From: Sinorhizobium fredii
GTDB taxonomy: Bacteria; Pseudomonadota; Alphaproteobacteria; Rhizobiales; Rhizobiaceae
DNA: 64,000 nucleotides
Reading direction: 5' to 3'
Assembly: GCF_002944405.1 (NCBI RefSeq)
Contig: NZ_CP024308.1
Coordinates: 62,001-126,000, forward strand
Position numbers and translations under genes: made by a program. Below the pieces are notes generated by a model, which worked only from the letters and a program-made list of their open reading frames with translations, was not told where the DNA came from and did no database searches. This document shows positions 50,026-59,332 of the stretch, one piece after another (the stretch's first letter is position 1; the number at the start of each line of letters is the position of its first letter).

Positions 50026-52502
50026 TGAGCGACATCACACGACAGAAAGCACTTCCGGAAAAGGCGCCGGTAGTCGTCATTGGCGGCGGAATCATCGGGG
50101 TCTCGACCCTCTACCACCTCGCAAGACGTGGCGTCAGCGGTGCTGTGCTGCTGGAGCGGAAGCAACTTGCCAGCGGCACTACCTGGCATGCTGCCGGCAT
50201 TGTTGGACAACTCAGGGAGTCGAGCGCCCAGACCAACCTCTCCAAGTATACGGCGCGCCTGTTCACCGAGCTCGAGGCGGAAACCGGGCAGGCGACCGGC
50301 TATAAGCAGAACGGAACCATGCATCTGGCGCTTTCCGGCATCCGGCTGGAGCAGCTTCAACGCAATCACGACCACGCCCGCCGGATGGAGATCGAGAGCC
50401 ACATGCTGTCTGTCGATGCTCTGAAGGAGCAGTGGCCGCTCATAAACTATGAGGGCGTGCTCGGCGGCTTCTTCGTTCCATCTAACGGACAAGTCAATCC
50501 GCTGGATGTCACGCAAGCCATGGCAAAGGGTGCGAAGCAGAAGGGCGCCCTGGTGTTCGAGAACACTTCGGCAACCAGGATACTGACGAAAAACGGCCGG
50601 GTGATCGGCGTCGAAACCGATCAAGGTGTCATCGCCACTGAAAAGGTCCTGCTTGCGGGCGGAATGTGGACAAGCCGCTTTGCGAAGGCACATGGCGTGA
50701 CCGTGCCTCTTCATGCTGCGGAACATTTTTATATCGTCACTCAACCGGTCGCTGACCTACCGCGCACGTTACCCTGCCTTGTCGTCGGCGAAGAACGGAC
50801 ATACTGGAAGGAAGACGCGGGAAAACTGCTGATCGGTGGCTTTGAAGCACGTGGCAAAGCCTGGGCCAGAGAGGGCATTCCCGACAGTTTCGAGTTCGAC
50901 GAACTTCCATTCGACATGGAACACAACGAACCGATACTCGAAACCATCTTCGCGCGCATGCCGGCACTTGCCGAGATGGGCATCAAGACGTTTTTCAATG
51001 GCCCAGAGAGTTTCACGCCGGACGGACGGCCTTATCTCGGACCCGCTCCCGAAAAGCGAGGGCTATTCATTGCGGCCGGCATGAATTCCAACGGCATCCT
51101 GAATTCGGGTGGCGTTGGACTGACAATGGCGGAATGGCTGGTCGATGGTTACCCGAGCCGCAGCATGAACTCGATGCTGGCTTGTCGCGCTCATCCCTTC
51201 CAGTCCAACTCCGCATACAACGGAGATAGGGTCGGCGAGTCCGTCGGTTTCCACTACGGCATCCATTGGCCCGGCCGTCAGATCGAGACAGCGCGAGGCA
51301 TCCGCAGGGTTCCTATGCACGACCGACTTGCATCGGCCGGTGCGGTATTCGCCGAGCGCATCGGGTGGGAAGTGCCAATGTACTTCGATCCCGCCGGCGC
51401 CGGATGGCCGACGAAGCCCTCGCTGGGATGGCAGGAATGGTCCCCGATAGTAGCCGACGAATGCATTGCGGCCCGCGACGACGCGGTCCTGCTCGATCAG
51501 TCGATGTACGGCAAGATTCTCGTGCAGGGACCCGACACCGCCAAAGCGCTAAACATGGTCTGCGGCGCGCAGATGGACGTGCCCACGGGGACCTCTGTCT
51601 ACACCCAGTTCTTGAATCCTCGCGGCGGCATCGAAGCAGATGTCACGGTGACGCGCTTCGCCGAGGACAGATTCCTGATCGTCACGGGCCACCCCAGCCA
51701 GATTCGCGACCGCGCGTGGCTCGAAGCGCATGCGGATCCGTCCTGGAGGTTCGAAGTCTTCGACGCGACGTCTTCATACTCGTTGCTGACCGTTCACGGA
51801 CCCAAGGCACGGGCGGTAATCGGATCAATCACGACCGATGATGTGTCCAACGAGGCGTTTCCGTTCGGGGCCGCGCGCGAGCTTGACCTTGCCTATGCGC
51901 GCGCCTGGGTCATCCGCCGCTCCTTCCTTGGCGAGCTCGGCTACGAGCTGCTGATACCGACGGAATTCACCGCCGGAGTGTACGAGGCTCTGCTCGTGGC
52001 CGGAAAGCCTCATAATCTGCGGCACATCGGTATGTTCGCGATGAACAGTTGCCGCCTCGAGAAGGCGTTCCGACACTTCGGCCACGACATCGGCGAGGAT
52101 GACACACCTTTCGAAACCGGTCTCGGATTCGCGGTCGATCTGAGCAAAGAACAATTCCTCGGGCGGGAAGTTCTTGAGGCGCAGAAAGCGCAGGGGCCCG
52201 CAACCAAGTTCAGGACGGTCTGCGTGTCGGTCGAGAGCGCGTCCGCGCTGGAGGGTCCCTACCTCATTCACAACGAGCCGGTCTGGCGCGATGGCGAACT
52301 CGTGGGCCATGTCACCTCGGGAGGTTGGGGCTTCAGGCTCGAACGAATGGTCGGCCTTGCCAGCCTGCATCGTGCCGACGGCGTCACGAAGGCGTGGTTG
52401 GACGAGGGCGGTTTCGAGGTCCAGATCGCCGGAGAAATGTGTCCGCTGACGGTGCAACTGCAGCCCTTCTACGATCCGAAGGGCGAGCGGATGCGCGCTT
52501 GA
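50025..52502 (+). CDS. Dimethylglycine/sarcosine dehydrogenase-type flavoprotein with GcvT domain
   Basis: An 825-residue two-part enzyme. The N-terminal FAD domain has VVVIGGGIIGVSTLYHLARR. SGTTWHAAGIVGQLRES contains the histidine that carries covalent FAD in mammalian DMGDH and SARDH. From about residue 430 a GcvT-like tetrahydrofolate domain follows, with GILLDQSMYGK-type residues (VLLDQSMYGKILVQGP) and FRHFGHDIGEDDTPFETGLG. Such enzymes oxidise N-methyl groups, trap the carbon on THF and pass electrons to ETF. Both partners, etfBA/ETF-QO and folD/purU, are encoded in the same island. The ATG shares a base with the ALDH stop. The actual N-methyl substrate is not known. Confidence 0.87.
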   Translation: MSDITRQKALPEKAPVVVIGGGIIGVSTLYHLARRGVSGAVLLERKQLASGTTWHAAGIVGQLRESSAQTNLSKYTARLFTELEAETGQATGYKQNGTMHLALSGIRLEQLQRNHDHARRMEIESHMLSVDALKEQWPLINYEGVLGGFFVPSNGQVNPLDVTQAMAKGAKQKGALVFENTSATRILTKNGRVIGVETDQGVIATEKVLLAGGMWTSRFAKAHGVTVPLHAAEHFYIVTQPVADLPRTLPCLVVGEERTYWKEDAGKLLIGGFEARGKAWAREGIPDSFEFDELPFDMEHNEPILETIFARMPALAEMGIKTFFNGPESFTPDGRPYLGPAPEKRGLFIAAGMNSNGILNSGGVGLTMAEWLVDGYPSRSMNSMLACRAHPFQSNSAYNGDRVGESVGFHYGIHWPGRQIETARGIRRVPMHDRLASAGAVFAERIGWEVPMYFDPAGAGWPTKPSLGWQEWSPIVADECIAARDDAVLLDQSMYGKILVQGPDTAKALNMVCGAQMDVPTGTSVYTQFLNPRGGIEADVTVTRFAEDRFLIVTGHPSQIRDRAWLEAHADPSWRFEVFDATSSYSLLTVHGPKARAVIGSITTDDVSNEAFPFGAARELDLAYARAWVIRRSFLGELGYELLIPTEFTAGVYEALLVAGKPHNLRHIGMFAMNSCRLEKAFRHFGHDIGEDDTPFETGLGFAVDLSKEQFLGREVLEAQKAQGPATKFRTVCVSVESASALEGPYLIHNEPVWRDGELVGHVTSGGWGFRLERMVGLASLHRADGVTKAWLDEGGFEVQIAGEMCPLTVQLQPFYDPKGERMRA

Positions 52503-52538
52503 TCACACAAGCACAATAAAATGAGTGGGAACAAAATC

Positions 52539-53777
52539 ATGACTGACAAGACCATACTGATAGTCGGAACATACGACACGAAGTCCGACGAGCTGCGGTA
52601 TCTGGAGGAGTGCATCCGCAGCCAAGGCGGAGCCGTGCTGACAATGGACGTCAGCGTCCTCGGCGACGCCGTTGGTCCGGTCGACTTCACGAAGCACGAC
52701 GTCGCGGCTGCGGCGGGCTCGACGATCGAGGAAGTGATCAATTCCGGCGACGAAAACAGCGCGATGCAGATCATGGCGGCGGGAGCGTCCGTGCTGACGG
52801 CGAGGCTGCATGCCGAAGGCAGAATCGATGGCCTGATCGCCATGGGGGGCACGATGGGCACGGACCTTGCGCTGGACTGCGCACAGGCGCTGCCGCTGGG
52901 CGTCCCGAAATACGTCATTTCGACGGTATCGTTCTCGCCGCTCATTTCGGCGGACCGCCTCTCGCCTGACATCCAGATGATCCTGTGGGCCGGAGGCCTC
53001 TACGGGCTGAACTCGATCTGCAAATCCTCGTTGAGCCAAGCCGCGGGAGCGGTTCTCGGAGCGGCGCGGGCGGCGGAGCCTCCGGCCCGGAGCCGCCCGG
53101 TGATCGGAATGATGAGCCTGGGAAGCTCCTGCCTTTCCTACATGATGACCCTGAAGGGCCCCCTGGAGGAGCGCGGCTTCGAGGTGGCGGTGTTCCACGC
53201 CACAGGCATGGGCGGCATGGCCTTCGAGAAGCTGGCCGCTGAGGGCTACTTCGCGGCGGTCATGGACTTCGCGCTCCCCGAGCTCGGGAACCTCCTGGTC
53301 GGTTCGGTGATAAACGGCGGAAAGAACCGTCTGCTCTCGGCAGGACAGAAGGGCGTTCCCCAACTCGTCGCCCCCGGCTGCGTCGATCTAATCGACTTCG
53401 CGAGCTGGCAGGAAATTCCGGCACGGTTTGCAGATCGCCCGTACCACGCCCACAACAGGCTGATCGCCTCCGCGGCACTCACTGCGGAAGAACGGAGGGA
53501 AACGGCCAGGGAAATCGGGAAGCGCCTCTCCCAGGCGAAAGCTCCGGTCCACGTCATCCTGCCGAACCAGGGCATCGAGGAGTGGGACAGGGAAGGGCAG
53601 CCGGCACACGATCCCGAAGGGCTGACCGCCTTCCTCGACGAGATGCGGAGCGCAATCCGCGCCCCGGTGGAGCTGACCGAGATCGATGCGCACATTAACG
53701 ACCCGGCGTTCACCGAAACCGTTCTCAAGATCTTCGATGACTGGGTGCGCCGCGGAATCATCCGGAAAGCCGTGTGA
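52539..53777 (+). CDS. Tm-1-like/UPF0261 family protein
   Basis: A 412-residue protein of the UPF0261 (Tm-1-like ATP-binding) family. It starts TILIVGTYDTKSDELRYLEE and has LIAMGGTMGTDLALDCAQAL, KYVISTVSFSPLI, GMMSLGSSCLSYMM and a C-terminal HVILPNQGIEEWDREGQPAH. The plant homologue Tm-1 binds ATP and a viral replicase. The bacterial role is unknown, though the genes often sit in catabolic operons. The ATG at 52539 has GGGAA eight bases upstream. An ATG at 52521 is the alternative. It lies between the two demethylase-type genes. Confidence 0.82.
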   Translation: MTDKTILIVGTYDTKSDELRYLEECIRSQGGAVLTMDVSVLGDAVGPVDFTKHDVAAAAGSTIEEVINSGDENSAMQIMAAGASVLTARLHAEGRIDGLIAMGGTMGTDLALDCAQALPLGVPKYVISTVSFSPLISADRLSPDIQMILWAGGLYGLNSICKSSLSQAAGAVLGAARAAEPPARSRPVIGMMSLGSSCLSYMMTLKGPLEERGFEVAVFHATGMGGMAFEKLAAEGYFAAVMDFALPELGNLLVGSVINGGKNRLLSAGQKGVPQLVAPGCVDLIDFASWQEIPARFADRPYHAHNRLIASAALTAEERRETAREIGKRLSQAKAPVHVILPNQGIEEWDREGQPAHDPEGLTAFLDEMRSAIRAPVELTEIDAHINDPAFTETVLKIFDDWVRRGIIRKAV

Positions 53778-53788
53778 GGTCAGCCGCC

Positions 53789-55834
53789 ATGACATTGGAT
53801 CCACGCTACAGCGTTCTCTTCGAACCCGTGAAGATCGGACCGGTCACAGCGCCCAACCGCTTCTTCGCAGTGCCCCACGCGACGGGGCATTCGCCCCTGA
53901 TGCCCAACGGGTCGATAGCCATGCGTGCCATGAAGGCGGAGGGCGGCTGGGGCACCGTCGCGATGCAGCTTGCCGAGATTGATCCCTCCTCGGATATATC
54001 GAACCTGCCTATCGAAAAGTTCTGGGATGAGACCGATATCGCCAGCCACGCAAGACTGACTGCGAGAATTCGGGAGCACGGAGCTCTGTCAGCGATCGAG
54101 ATCGGCCACAGCGGCATGCGATCGCGGGGGCTTGCCAACGGCTACCCCGTACTCGGACCCTCAAGTCTTCCCGTCCTGAAGCCCGAGGTTCCCGTCCAAG
54201 CGAAGGCAATGGACAAGGAGGACATCCGGTCGCTTCGCAGGAGCTACCGCGCCGCCGTGCAGCGGGCCAAGCAGGCAGGCTACGACATCGTTTACGTCTA
54301 CGCGGCTCACGACGCATCTGTTCTGTGGCATTTCCTGACACCCGCCTACAACTTCCGGACGGATGAGTACGGAGGAAATTTCGAGAACCGCGTCCGCTTG
54401 CTCCGTGAGGTGCTGGAAGAGACCAAGGAGGAAGCGCGGGACGAGATCGCCGTGGCGATCCGGTTCGCGGTCCATGAGCTATCCGGCCCCAAGGCGATCC
54501 TGAGCACGGGTGAGGGGAGGGACGTTGTCGAGCGCCTCGCCGAGCTCCCAGACCTTTGGGACGTCAACGTGTCCGGCTGGAGCCGCGACTCTGGGACGTC
54601 GCGCTTCGACCCGGAAGGCGCGCAGGAAGAGTTCACCAGCTTCGTCAAGACCGTGACCAGCAAGCCGGTCGTCGGCGTCGGCCGCTTCACGTCGCCTGAT
54701 GCAATGGTGAGCCAGATCCGGCGGGGCGTGCTCGACCTGATCGGAGGTGCACGTCCATCGATCGCGGATCCGTTCCTTCCGAACAAGATCAAGGAAGGTC
54801 GAGTCGACGAGATACGCGAATGCATCGGCTGCAACATCTGCGTTGCATCGGATGCCTATTCGATCCCCCTGCGCTGTACCCAGAACCCGACGATGAGCGA
54901 GGAGTGGCGTCGTGGGTGGCATCCGGAGCGAATTCCAGCCGCGCCGGAGCCGAAAAACCTCCTCGTCGTGGGGTCAGGTCCAGCGGGACTAGAGTGCGCC
55001 TTCACGCTCGCGCGCGCCGGGCACCAGGTTACCGTAGCGGACAAGTCAACCGAGCTAGGCGGACGCGTGTCAAAGGAATGCCGTCTAAAAGGCCTCTCCG
55101 CATGGAGCCGGGTGCGCGATTACCGTCTCTATCAATTGCAGCAGATGGCGAACGTCGTTCTCTACCCCGAGAGCGAGGTAACGGCTGACGACGTAGCCGA
55201 TTTCGGAGCCGACCACGTTTTCGTCGCGACGGGCTCCCACTGGAGGGATGATGGACTCGGCCGCAGCCGCTACACCGCTATCCAGGGATTCCGCGGCAAC
55301 GCCCTGACGCCGGACCACATCCTCGACGGAGGGATCATTGCCGGATCGGTGGTCGTCTATGACGACGATCACTACTACATGGGCAATGCCCTCGCCGAGC
55401 ACCTCGCCGCGCTCGGGTCCGAAGTGCATCTCGTCTGTCCGCTGCCATCTATCGCGGGGTGGATGGGCTACACGCTGGAGCAGCCGCGCGTCGTTGCGGC
55501 GCTGATGGAAGCCGGCGTGAAGATGTACCCGAACACCACGGCCACCGGCTGGGAGAACGGCGTTCTCCGCATCAAACGCAGTGACACGTACCAGGAGCTT
55601 CAGCCCATTAGGGCCGACAACCTTCTCACGGTGACCGCAAGGCTGCCGAACGATGCGCTTGGGGAAGCAATCAGGAAGTCCGGCTCCGTCGGCTGCACTG
55701 TCATCGGGGATGCCGTCGCCCCGGGCATCATCCAGGCGGCGGTGTTCTCAGGACACAAGGCTGCCAGGGAATTTCTTGGCACCGAACCGGAGAACAGGAT
55801 CTTCCGGCGCGAGACGCCGAAGCTGTTCGTCTAG
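53789..55834 (+). CDS. TMADH/StcD-like flavin-dependent N-demethylase
   Basis: A 681-residue protein of the trimethylamine dehydrogenase/2,4-dienoyl-CoA reductase family. An old-yellow-enzyme barrel covers about residues 5-330, with AIEIGHSGMRSRG and TDEYGGNFENRVRLLREVLE. The 4Fe-4S motif is CIGCNICVASDAYSIPLRC. The C-terminal ADP/FAD-binding part starts with LLVVGSGPAGLECAFTLARA. The S. meliloti StcD protein, proposed to demethylate N-methylproline from stachydrine, has this architecture and length. It would release formaldehyde and reduce ETF or a similar carrier. The ATG at 53789 has GAGG upstream. A GTG overlapping the preceding stop is also in frame. Confidence 0.83.
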   Translation: MTLDPRYSVLFEPVKIGPVTAPNRFFAVPHATGHSPLMPNGSIAMRAMKAEGGWGTVAMQLAEIDPSSDISNLPIEKFWDETDIASHARLTARIREHGALSAIEIGHSGMRSRGLANGYPVLGPSSLPVLKPEVPVQAKAMDKEDIRSLRRSYRAAVQRAKQAGYDIVYVYAAHDASVLWHFLTPAYNFRTDEYGGNFENRVRLLREVLEETKEEARDEIAVAIRFAVHELSGPKAILSTGEGRDVVERLAELPDLWDVNVSGWSRDSGTSRFDPEGAQEEFTSFVKTVTSKPVVGVGRFTSPDAMVSQIRRGVLDLIGGARPSIADPFLPNKIKEGRVDEIRECIGCNICVASDAYSIPLRCTQNPTMSEEWRRGWHPERIPAAPEPKNLLVVGSGPAGLECAFTLARAGHQVTVADKSTELGGRVSKECRLKGLSAWSRVRDYRLYQLQQMANVVLYPESEVTADDVADFGADHVFVATGSHWRDDGLGRSRYTAIQGFRGNALTPDHILDGGIIAGSVVVYDDDHYYMGNALAEHLAALGSEVHLVCPLPSIAGWMGYTLEQPRVVAALMEAGVKMYPNTTATGWENGVLRIKRSDTYQELQPIRADNLLTVTARLPNDALGEAIRKSGSVGCTVIGDAVAPGIIQAAVFSGHKAAREFLGTEPENRIFRRETPKLFV

Positions 55835-55847
55835 GAAGGAGATCGCA

Positions 55848-56357
55848 TTGGACCCGGTGAACTCGGCATATCTCGAGGAGTTGAGGGCGGCTCACTTCGG
55901 AGAAATGGTCGGCGACCTTCTCTTTCGAAGACTTTGCGACCGTTATCCTGAACATTCGAGCAAGCTCCATGAGCTTGCGCGCCTCGAGGCGAGCGTCGGC
56001 GACCTCCTGGAAGGCGTCCTGGCGCGACACCGCGTGGAGCCCGAACCGACGGAGCGCGTCGAAGCCCTGACTCATCAGCTTTTCGACGATCTCGGCGATG
56101 CCGACTGGGACGCCTTTCTGGCTCGGCTTCGCGACGTGGTCGTTCCCTTCGTGGAGCGCTTCGATCGGCTGCATGATGCAGGTCCGGCCGAGGATCGGAA
56201 CACGTTGCGCATTCTCCGCGACCATGAGCGGGCGCTGTTGCGCTTTCTCGATGCCGAGATCCGGCGCGAGGACGAATTGCAGCCGTTAGAACGGGTGCTG
56301 GCGGAACTCGCCGAAGTTCGCTTCGCAGGGGGCAGGATTAGATGCGACAGCGCGTGA
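55848..56357 (+). CDS. Hypothetical helical protein at the end of the demethylase operon
   Basis: A 169-residue mostly helical acidic protein. The TTG at 55848 has AAGGAG six bases upstream, so the frame upstream of it, inside the previous gene, is ignored. It begins MDPVNSAYLEELRAAHFGEM and later has FVERFDRLHDAGPAEDRNTL and ILRDHERALLRFLDAEIRRE. The spaced His/Glu residues recall a ferritin-like or haemerythrin-like bundle, but I cannot assign it. It starts 13 bp after the StcD-like gene and converges on a MarR gene. Confidence 0.6.
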   Translation: MDPVNSAYLEELRAAHFGEMVGDLLFRRLCDRYPEHSSKLHELARLEASVGDLLEGVLARHRVEPEPTERVEALTHQLFDDLGDADWDAFLARLRDVVVPFVERFDRLHDAGPAEDRNTLRILRDHERALLRFLDAEIRREDELQPLERVLAELAEVRFAGGRIRCDSA

Positions 56358-56375
56358 AATCGGCATTGTTGGATG

Positions 56376-56840
56376 TCACGGCGAACCTCCTGCAAGGGCC
56401 GATGGGTCGACAAAGCGGCTTTCGATCGCCGCGAGCCCGAGTTCGATCGCCGACATCAACTCAGGGCCCATCGCCCGCTGAAGCTCTGCCTGATATTCGA
56501 GGGCGGCGGACGAAAGCTCCTGGTAGGTCCGCATTCCCAATGCCGTCAGTTCGAGATGTTCGATCCTGCGATCCGAGGCGTCCTCCCGCCTCCTCAACCA
56601 ACGGCGCTTTTCGAGAGCGAATACGGCGCGGCTCACCTTCGTCTTGTGCATGCCGGAGTGCCCGCCGATCTGCGTTGCCGTCAGACTCTTGTAGGCACCC
56701 AAGGCAGCCAGCGTCCGCCACTCAGGACGTGTCATTCCGTGCATCCGCTTGTAGTGCTCGGCGAAACGAAGGCTCACCGCCTCCGCGGCCCGATTGAGCC
56801 TGAAAGGCAGGAAGCGATCCAGATCGAAAAATTTCTCCAT
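56376..56840 (-). CDS. MarR family regulator of the homogentisate operon
   Basis: A 154-residue winged-helix regulator. MTRPEWRTLAALGAYKSLTA, then HKTKVSRAVFALEKRRWLRR and EDASDRRIEHLELTALG are the recognition helix and wing of a MarR protein. It is divergent from hmgA with a 78-bp gap that holds the palindrome AACTGT-G-ACAGTT (56861-56873). It therefore probably represses hmgA and the following genes until an aromatic intermediate binds. The ATG at 56840 is used. The longer frame to 56951 runs into the hmgA leader. Confidence 0.85.
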   Translation of the reverse strand: MEKFFDLDRFLPFRLNRAAEAVSLRFAEHYKRMHGMTRPEWRTLAALGAYKSLTATQIGGHSGMHKTKVSRAVFALEKRRWLRRREDASDRRIEHLELTALGMRTYQELSSAALEYQAELQRAMGPELMSAIELGLAAIESRFVDPSALAGGSP

Positions 56841-56860
56841 TGACCAGCCTTGATGGTTAC

Positions 56861-56873
56861 AACTGTGACAGTT
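56861..56873. promoter_or_regulatory. Palindromic operator candidate upstream of hmgA
   Basis: AACTGTGACAGTT is a perfect odd-centred palindrome in the MarR/hmgA divergent region, 45 bp before the hmgA start. Confidence 0.5.
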
Positions 56874-56918
56874 ACGAGCGCAACGAAATCTAACGTCGCG
56901 CAAAAGGAGTTGCAACAG

Positions 56919-58253
56919 ATGTCGAGTGCAGCAAGCCAGAACAGCCTCCAATACATGCCGGGTTTCGGAAATGACTTCGAGACGGAGTCGCTGCCCGGCG
57001 CTCTGCCTCAGGGACAGAACAGTCCGCAGAAGTGCAACTACGGTCTCTATGCCGAGCAGCTTTCAGGCTCACCGTTCACCGCGCCGCGTGGCACGAACGA
57101 ACGTTCCTGGCTCTACAGAATTCGGCCAAGCGTGCGCCACACGCGTCGCTTTTCGAACGCCAGCTATCCTATGTGGAAGTCCGCGCCTTGCCTCGACGAA
57201 CACTCTCTGCCGCTGGGCCAGCTTCGCTGGGATCCGATCCCCGCTCCCGAAGAGGCATTGAACTTCCTGGAAGGTGTGCGGACCATGACCGCCGCCGGCG
57301 ATGTGATGACCCAGGTCGGCATGGCCGCGCACGCCTACGTGTTCAACGAGGATATGGTCGATGACTACTTTTTCAACTCCGACGGTGAACTGCTCATCGT
57401 GCCCCAGGTGGGAACGCTCAGGGTATTCACCGAGATGGGGATCATGGACGTGGAGCCCTCGGAGATCTGCCTCGTCCCGCGTGGTATGATGTTCAAGGTC
57501 CTGCGCGTTGGCAACGCGGACGTCTGGCGCGGCTACATCTGCGAAAACTACGGGGCGAAGTTCACGCTGCCGGACCGCGGACCGATCGGCGCGAACTGCC
57601 TGGCCAATCCTCGGGACTTCAAGACGCCCGTTGCCGCGTTTGAGGACAAGGAGACTCCCTGCAGGGTGCACGTGAAGTGGTGCGGGAAATTCTTCGTGAC
57701 CGAAATCGGCCACTCGCCCCTCGACGTGGTCGCGTGGCACGGCAACTACGCGCCGTTCAAATATGATCTGCGGACCTTTTCCCCGGTCGGCGCGATCCTC
57801 TTCGATCACCCGGATCCATCTATCTTCACCGTGCTGACCGCGCCGACGGAAGAGGTGGGCACAGCCAACGTCGACTTCGTGATCTTCCCGCCGCGCTGGA
57901 TGGTGGCCGAACACACATTCAGGCCACCCTGGTACCACCGCAACATCATGAGCGAGTTCATGGGCCTCATTCATGGCCAGTACGATGCGAAGGAGGAGGG
58001 GTTCGTTCCGGGTGGGATGAGCCTTCACAACATGATGCTGCCGCACGGGCCCGATGCGTCAGGTTTCGAAAAGGCGTCCAGCGGCGACCTGAAGCCCGTC
58101 AAGCTGGACCACACGATGGCCTTCATGTTCGAGACGCGTTTTCCTCAGCAACTGACCAGATATGCGGCAGAGCTCGAGACGCTGCAGGACAACTACCTCG
58201 AATGCTGGGATGGCCTGGAGCGGAAGTTCGACGGAACCGCCGGGGTGAAATGA
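56919..58253 (+). CDS. hmgA: Homogentisate 1,2-dioxygenase
   Basis: A 444-residue iron dioxygenase that opens the ring of homogentisate to give maleylacetoacetate. The start [19 protein letters not shown] is a strong family signature. Iron-ligand regions are [12 protein letters not shown] (His and Glu) and MLPHGPD (His). The length is normal. The ATG at 56919 follows AAAGGAG. The frame upstream is not coding. It is the first gene of an operon that continues to the right edge of the window and is divergent from the MarR gene. Confidence 0.95.
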   Translation: MSSAASQNSLQYMPGFGNDFETESLPGALPQGQNSPQKCNYGLYAEQLSGSPFTAPRGTNERSWLYRIRPSVRHTRRFSNASYPMWKSAPCLDEHSLPLGQLRWDPIPAPEEALNFLEGVRTMTAAGDVMTQVGMAAHAYVFNEDMVDDYFFNSDGELLIVPQVGTLRVFTEMGIMDVEPSEICLVPRGMMFKVLRVGNADVWRGYICENYGAKFTLPDRGPIGANCLANPRDFKTPVAAFEDKETPCRVHVKWCGKFFVTEIGHSPLDVVAWHGNYAPFKYDLRTFSPVGAILFDHPDPSIFTVLTAPTEEVGTANVDFVIFPPRWMVAEHTFRPPWYHRNIMSEFMGLIHGQYDAKEEGFVPGGMSLHNMMLPHGPDASGFEKASSGDLKPVKLDHTMAFMFETRFPQQLTRYAAELETLQDNYLECWDGLERKFDGTAGVK

Positions 58254-58272
58254 AGCTGGGATTGGAAAGACA

Positions 58273-59289
58273 ATGAAACTCGCAACACTCAAGGACTCGA
58301 CCCGAGACGGCAAACTCGTTGTCGTCTCGAAGGACCTGACGCGCTGCTCGGAGGTCGGGCATATCGCGCGCACGCTCCAAGCGGCGCTCGACGATTGGGG
58401 GCATGCGAGCCCACGGTTGGCTCGTGTTGCGGAAGGACTCGAGAACGGGTCTCAGCCCTTCATGCGGTTCCACGAGCATGAGGTGGCTTCGCCGCTGCCC
58501 CGCGCATACCAGTGGGCCGACGGATCGGCATACGTGAACCATGTCGAACTGGTGCGCAAAGCCCGCAATGCCGAGTTGCCCGCGTCGTTTTGGACCGATC
58601 CGCTGATGTATCAGGGAGGATCGGATAGCTTTCTCGCGCCGCGTGATCCGATCCGGATGGCGGACGAGGCCTACGGCATCGACATGGAAGCAGAAGTCGC
58701 AGTCATCGTCGACGACGTGCCCATGGGAGCGACCCCCGACCAGGCGCGCGAGGCAATCCGCCTGGTGATGCTCGTCAACGATGTCTCACTACGGGGCCTG
58801 ATCCCAGGCGAACTTGCCAAGGGTTTCGGCTTCTTCCAGTCAAAGCCGTCCTCGGCGTTCTCACCGGTCGCGGTGTCGCCGGACGAGCTCGGCGACGCAT
58901 GGGACGGCGGCAAGGTGCACCTGCCGCTGCTCGTCAGCCTCAACGGCCAGCCATTCGGCAGGGCGAACGCGGGTCGGGACATGACATTCGACTTCGGAGA
59001 GTTGATCGCGCATGCCGCCAAGACGCGGCCGCTGGTCGCCGGATCCATCATCGGTTCAGGGACGGTCTCGAACAAGCTCGACGGGGAGCCGGGAAAATCG
59101 ATCGCGGACGGCGGAGACGGCTACTCGTGCATCGCCGAGATTCGAATGATCGAGACGATCGAGACCGGCTCGCCGAGAACGCCGTTCATGAGGTTCGGCG
59201 ACAGCGTCCGTATCGAGATGAAGGACCAGTCGGGACGATCGATCTTCGGCGCGATCGAGCAAGCAGTCGAAAGATACGAGGCGGCCTGA
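58273..59289 (+). CDS. Fumarylacetoacetate hydrolase
   Basis: A 338-residue FAH-family hydrolase. The metal site is in YGIDMEAEVAVIVDDVPMG, followed by NDVSLRGLIPGELAKGFGFF, QSKPSSAFSPVAVSP and GSGTVSNKLDGEPGKS. It is of the shorter bacterial type used in homogentisate operons and should split fumarylacetoacetate into fumarate and acetoacetate. It follows hmgA by 19 bp. The intermediate isomerisation is done by the maiA product encoded further along. Confidence 0.9.
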   Translation: MKLATLKDSTRDGKLVVVSKDLTRCSEVGHIARTLQAALDDWGHASPRLARVAEGLENGSQPFMRFHEHEVASPLPRAYQWADGSAYVNHVELVRKARNAELPASFWTDPLMYQGGSDSFLAPRDPIRMADEAYGIDMEAEVAVIVDDVPMGATPDQAREAIRLVMLVNDVSLRGLIPGELAKGFGFFQSKPSSAFSPVAVSPDELGDAWDGGKVHLPLLVSLNGQPFGRANAGRDMTFDFGELIAHAAKTRPLVAGSIIGSGTVSNKLDGEPGKSIADGGDGYSCIAEIRMIETIETGSPRTPFMRFGDSVRIEMKDQSGRSIFGAIEQAVERYEAA

Positions 59290-59332
59290 TCCTTTCCGGC
59301 CGCGCGACCAAACAGAATAAGGAGACTAGCAA

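Noticed and set aside
36034..56357. Complete stachydrine (stc) cluster
   Set aside because: Only the StcD-like protein fits. The Rieske-type first demethylase and proline racemase/dehydrogenase genes are not in the window.
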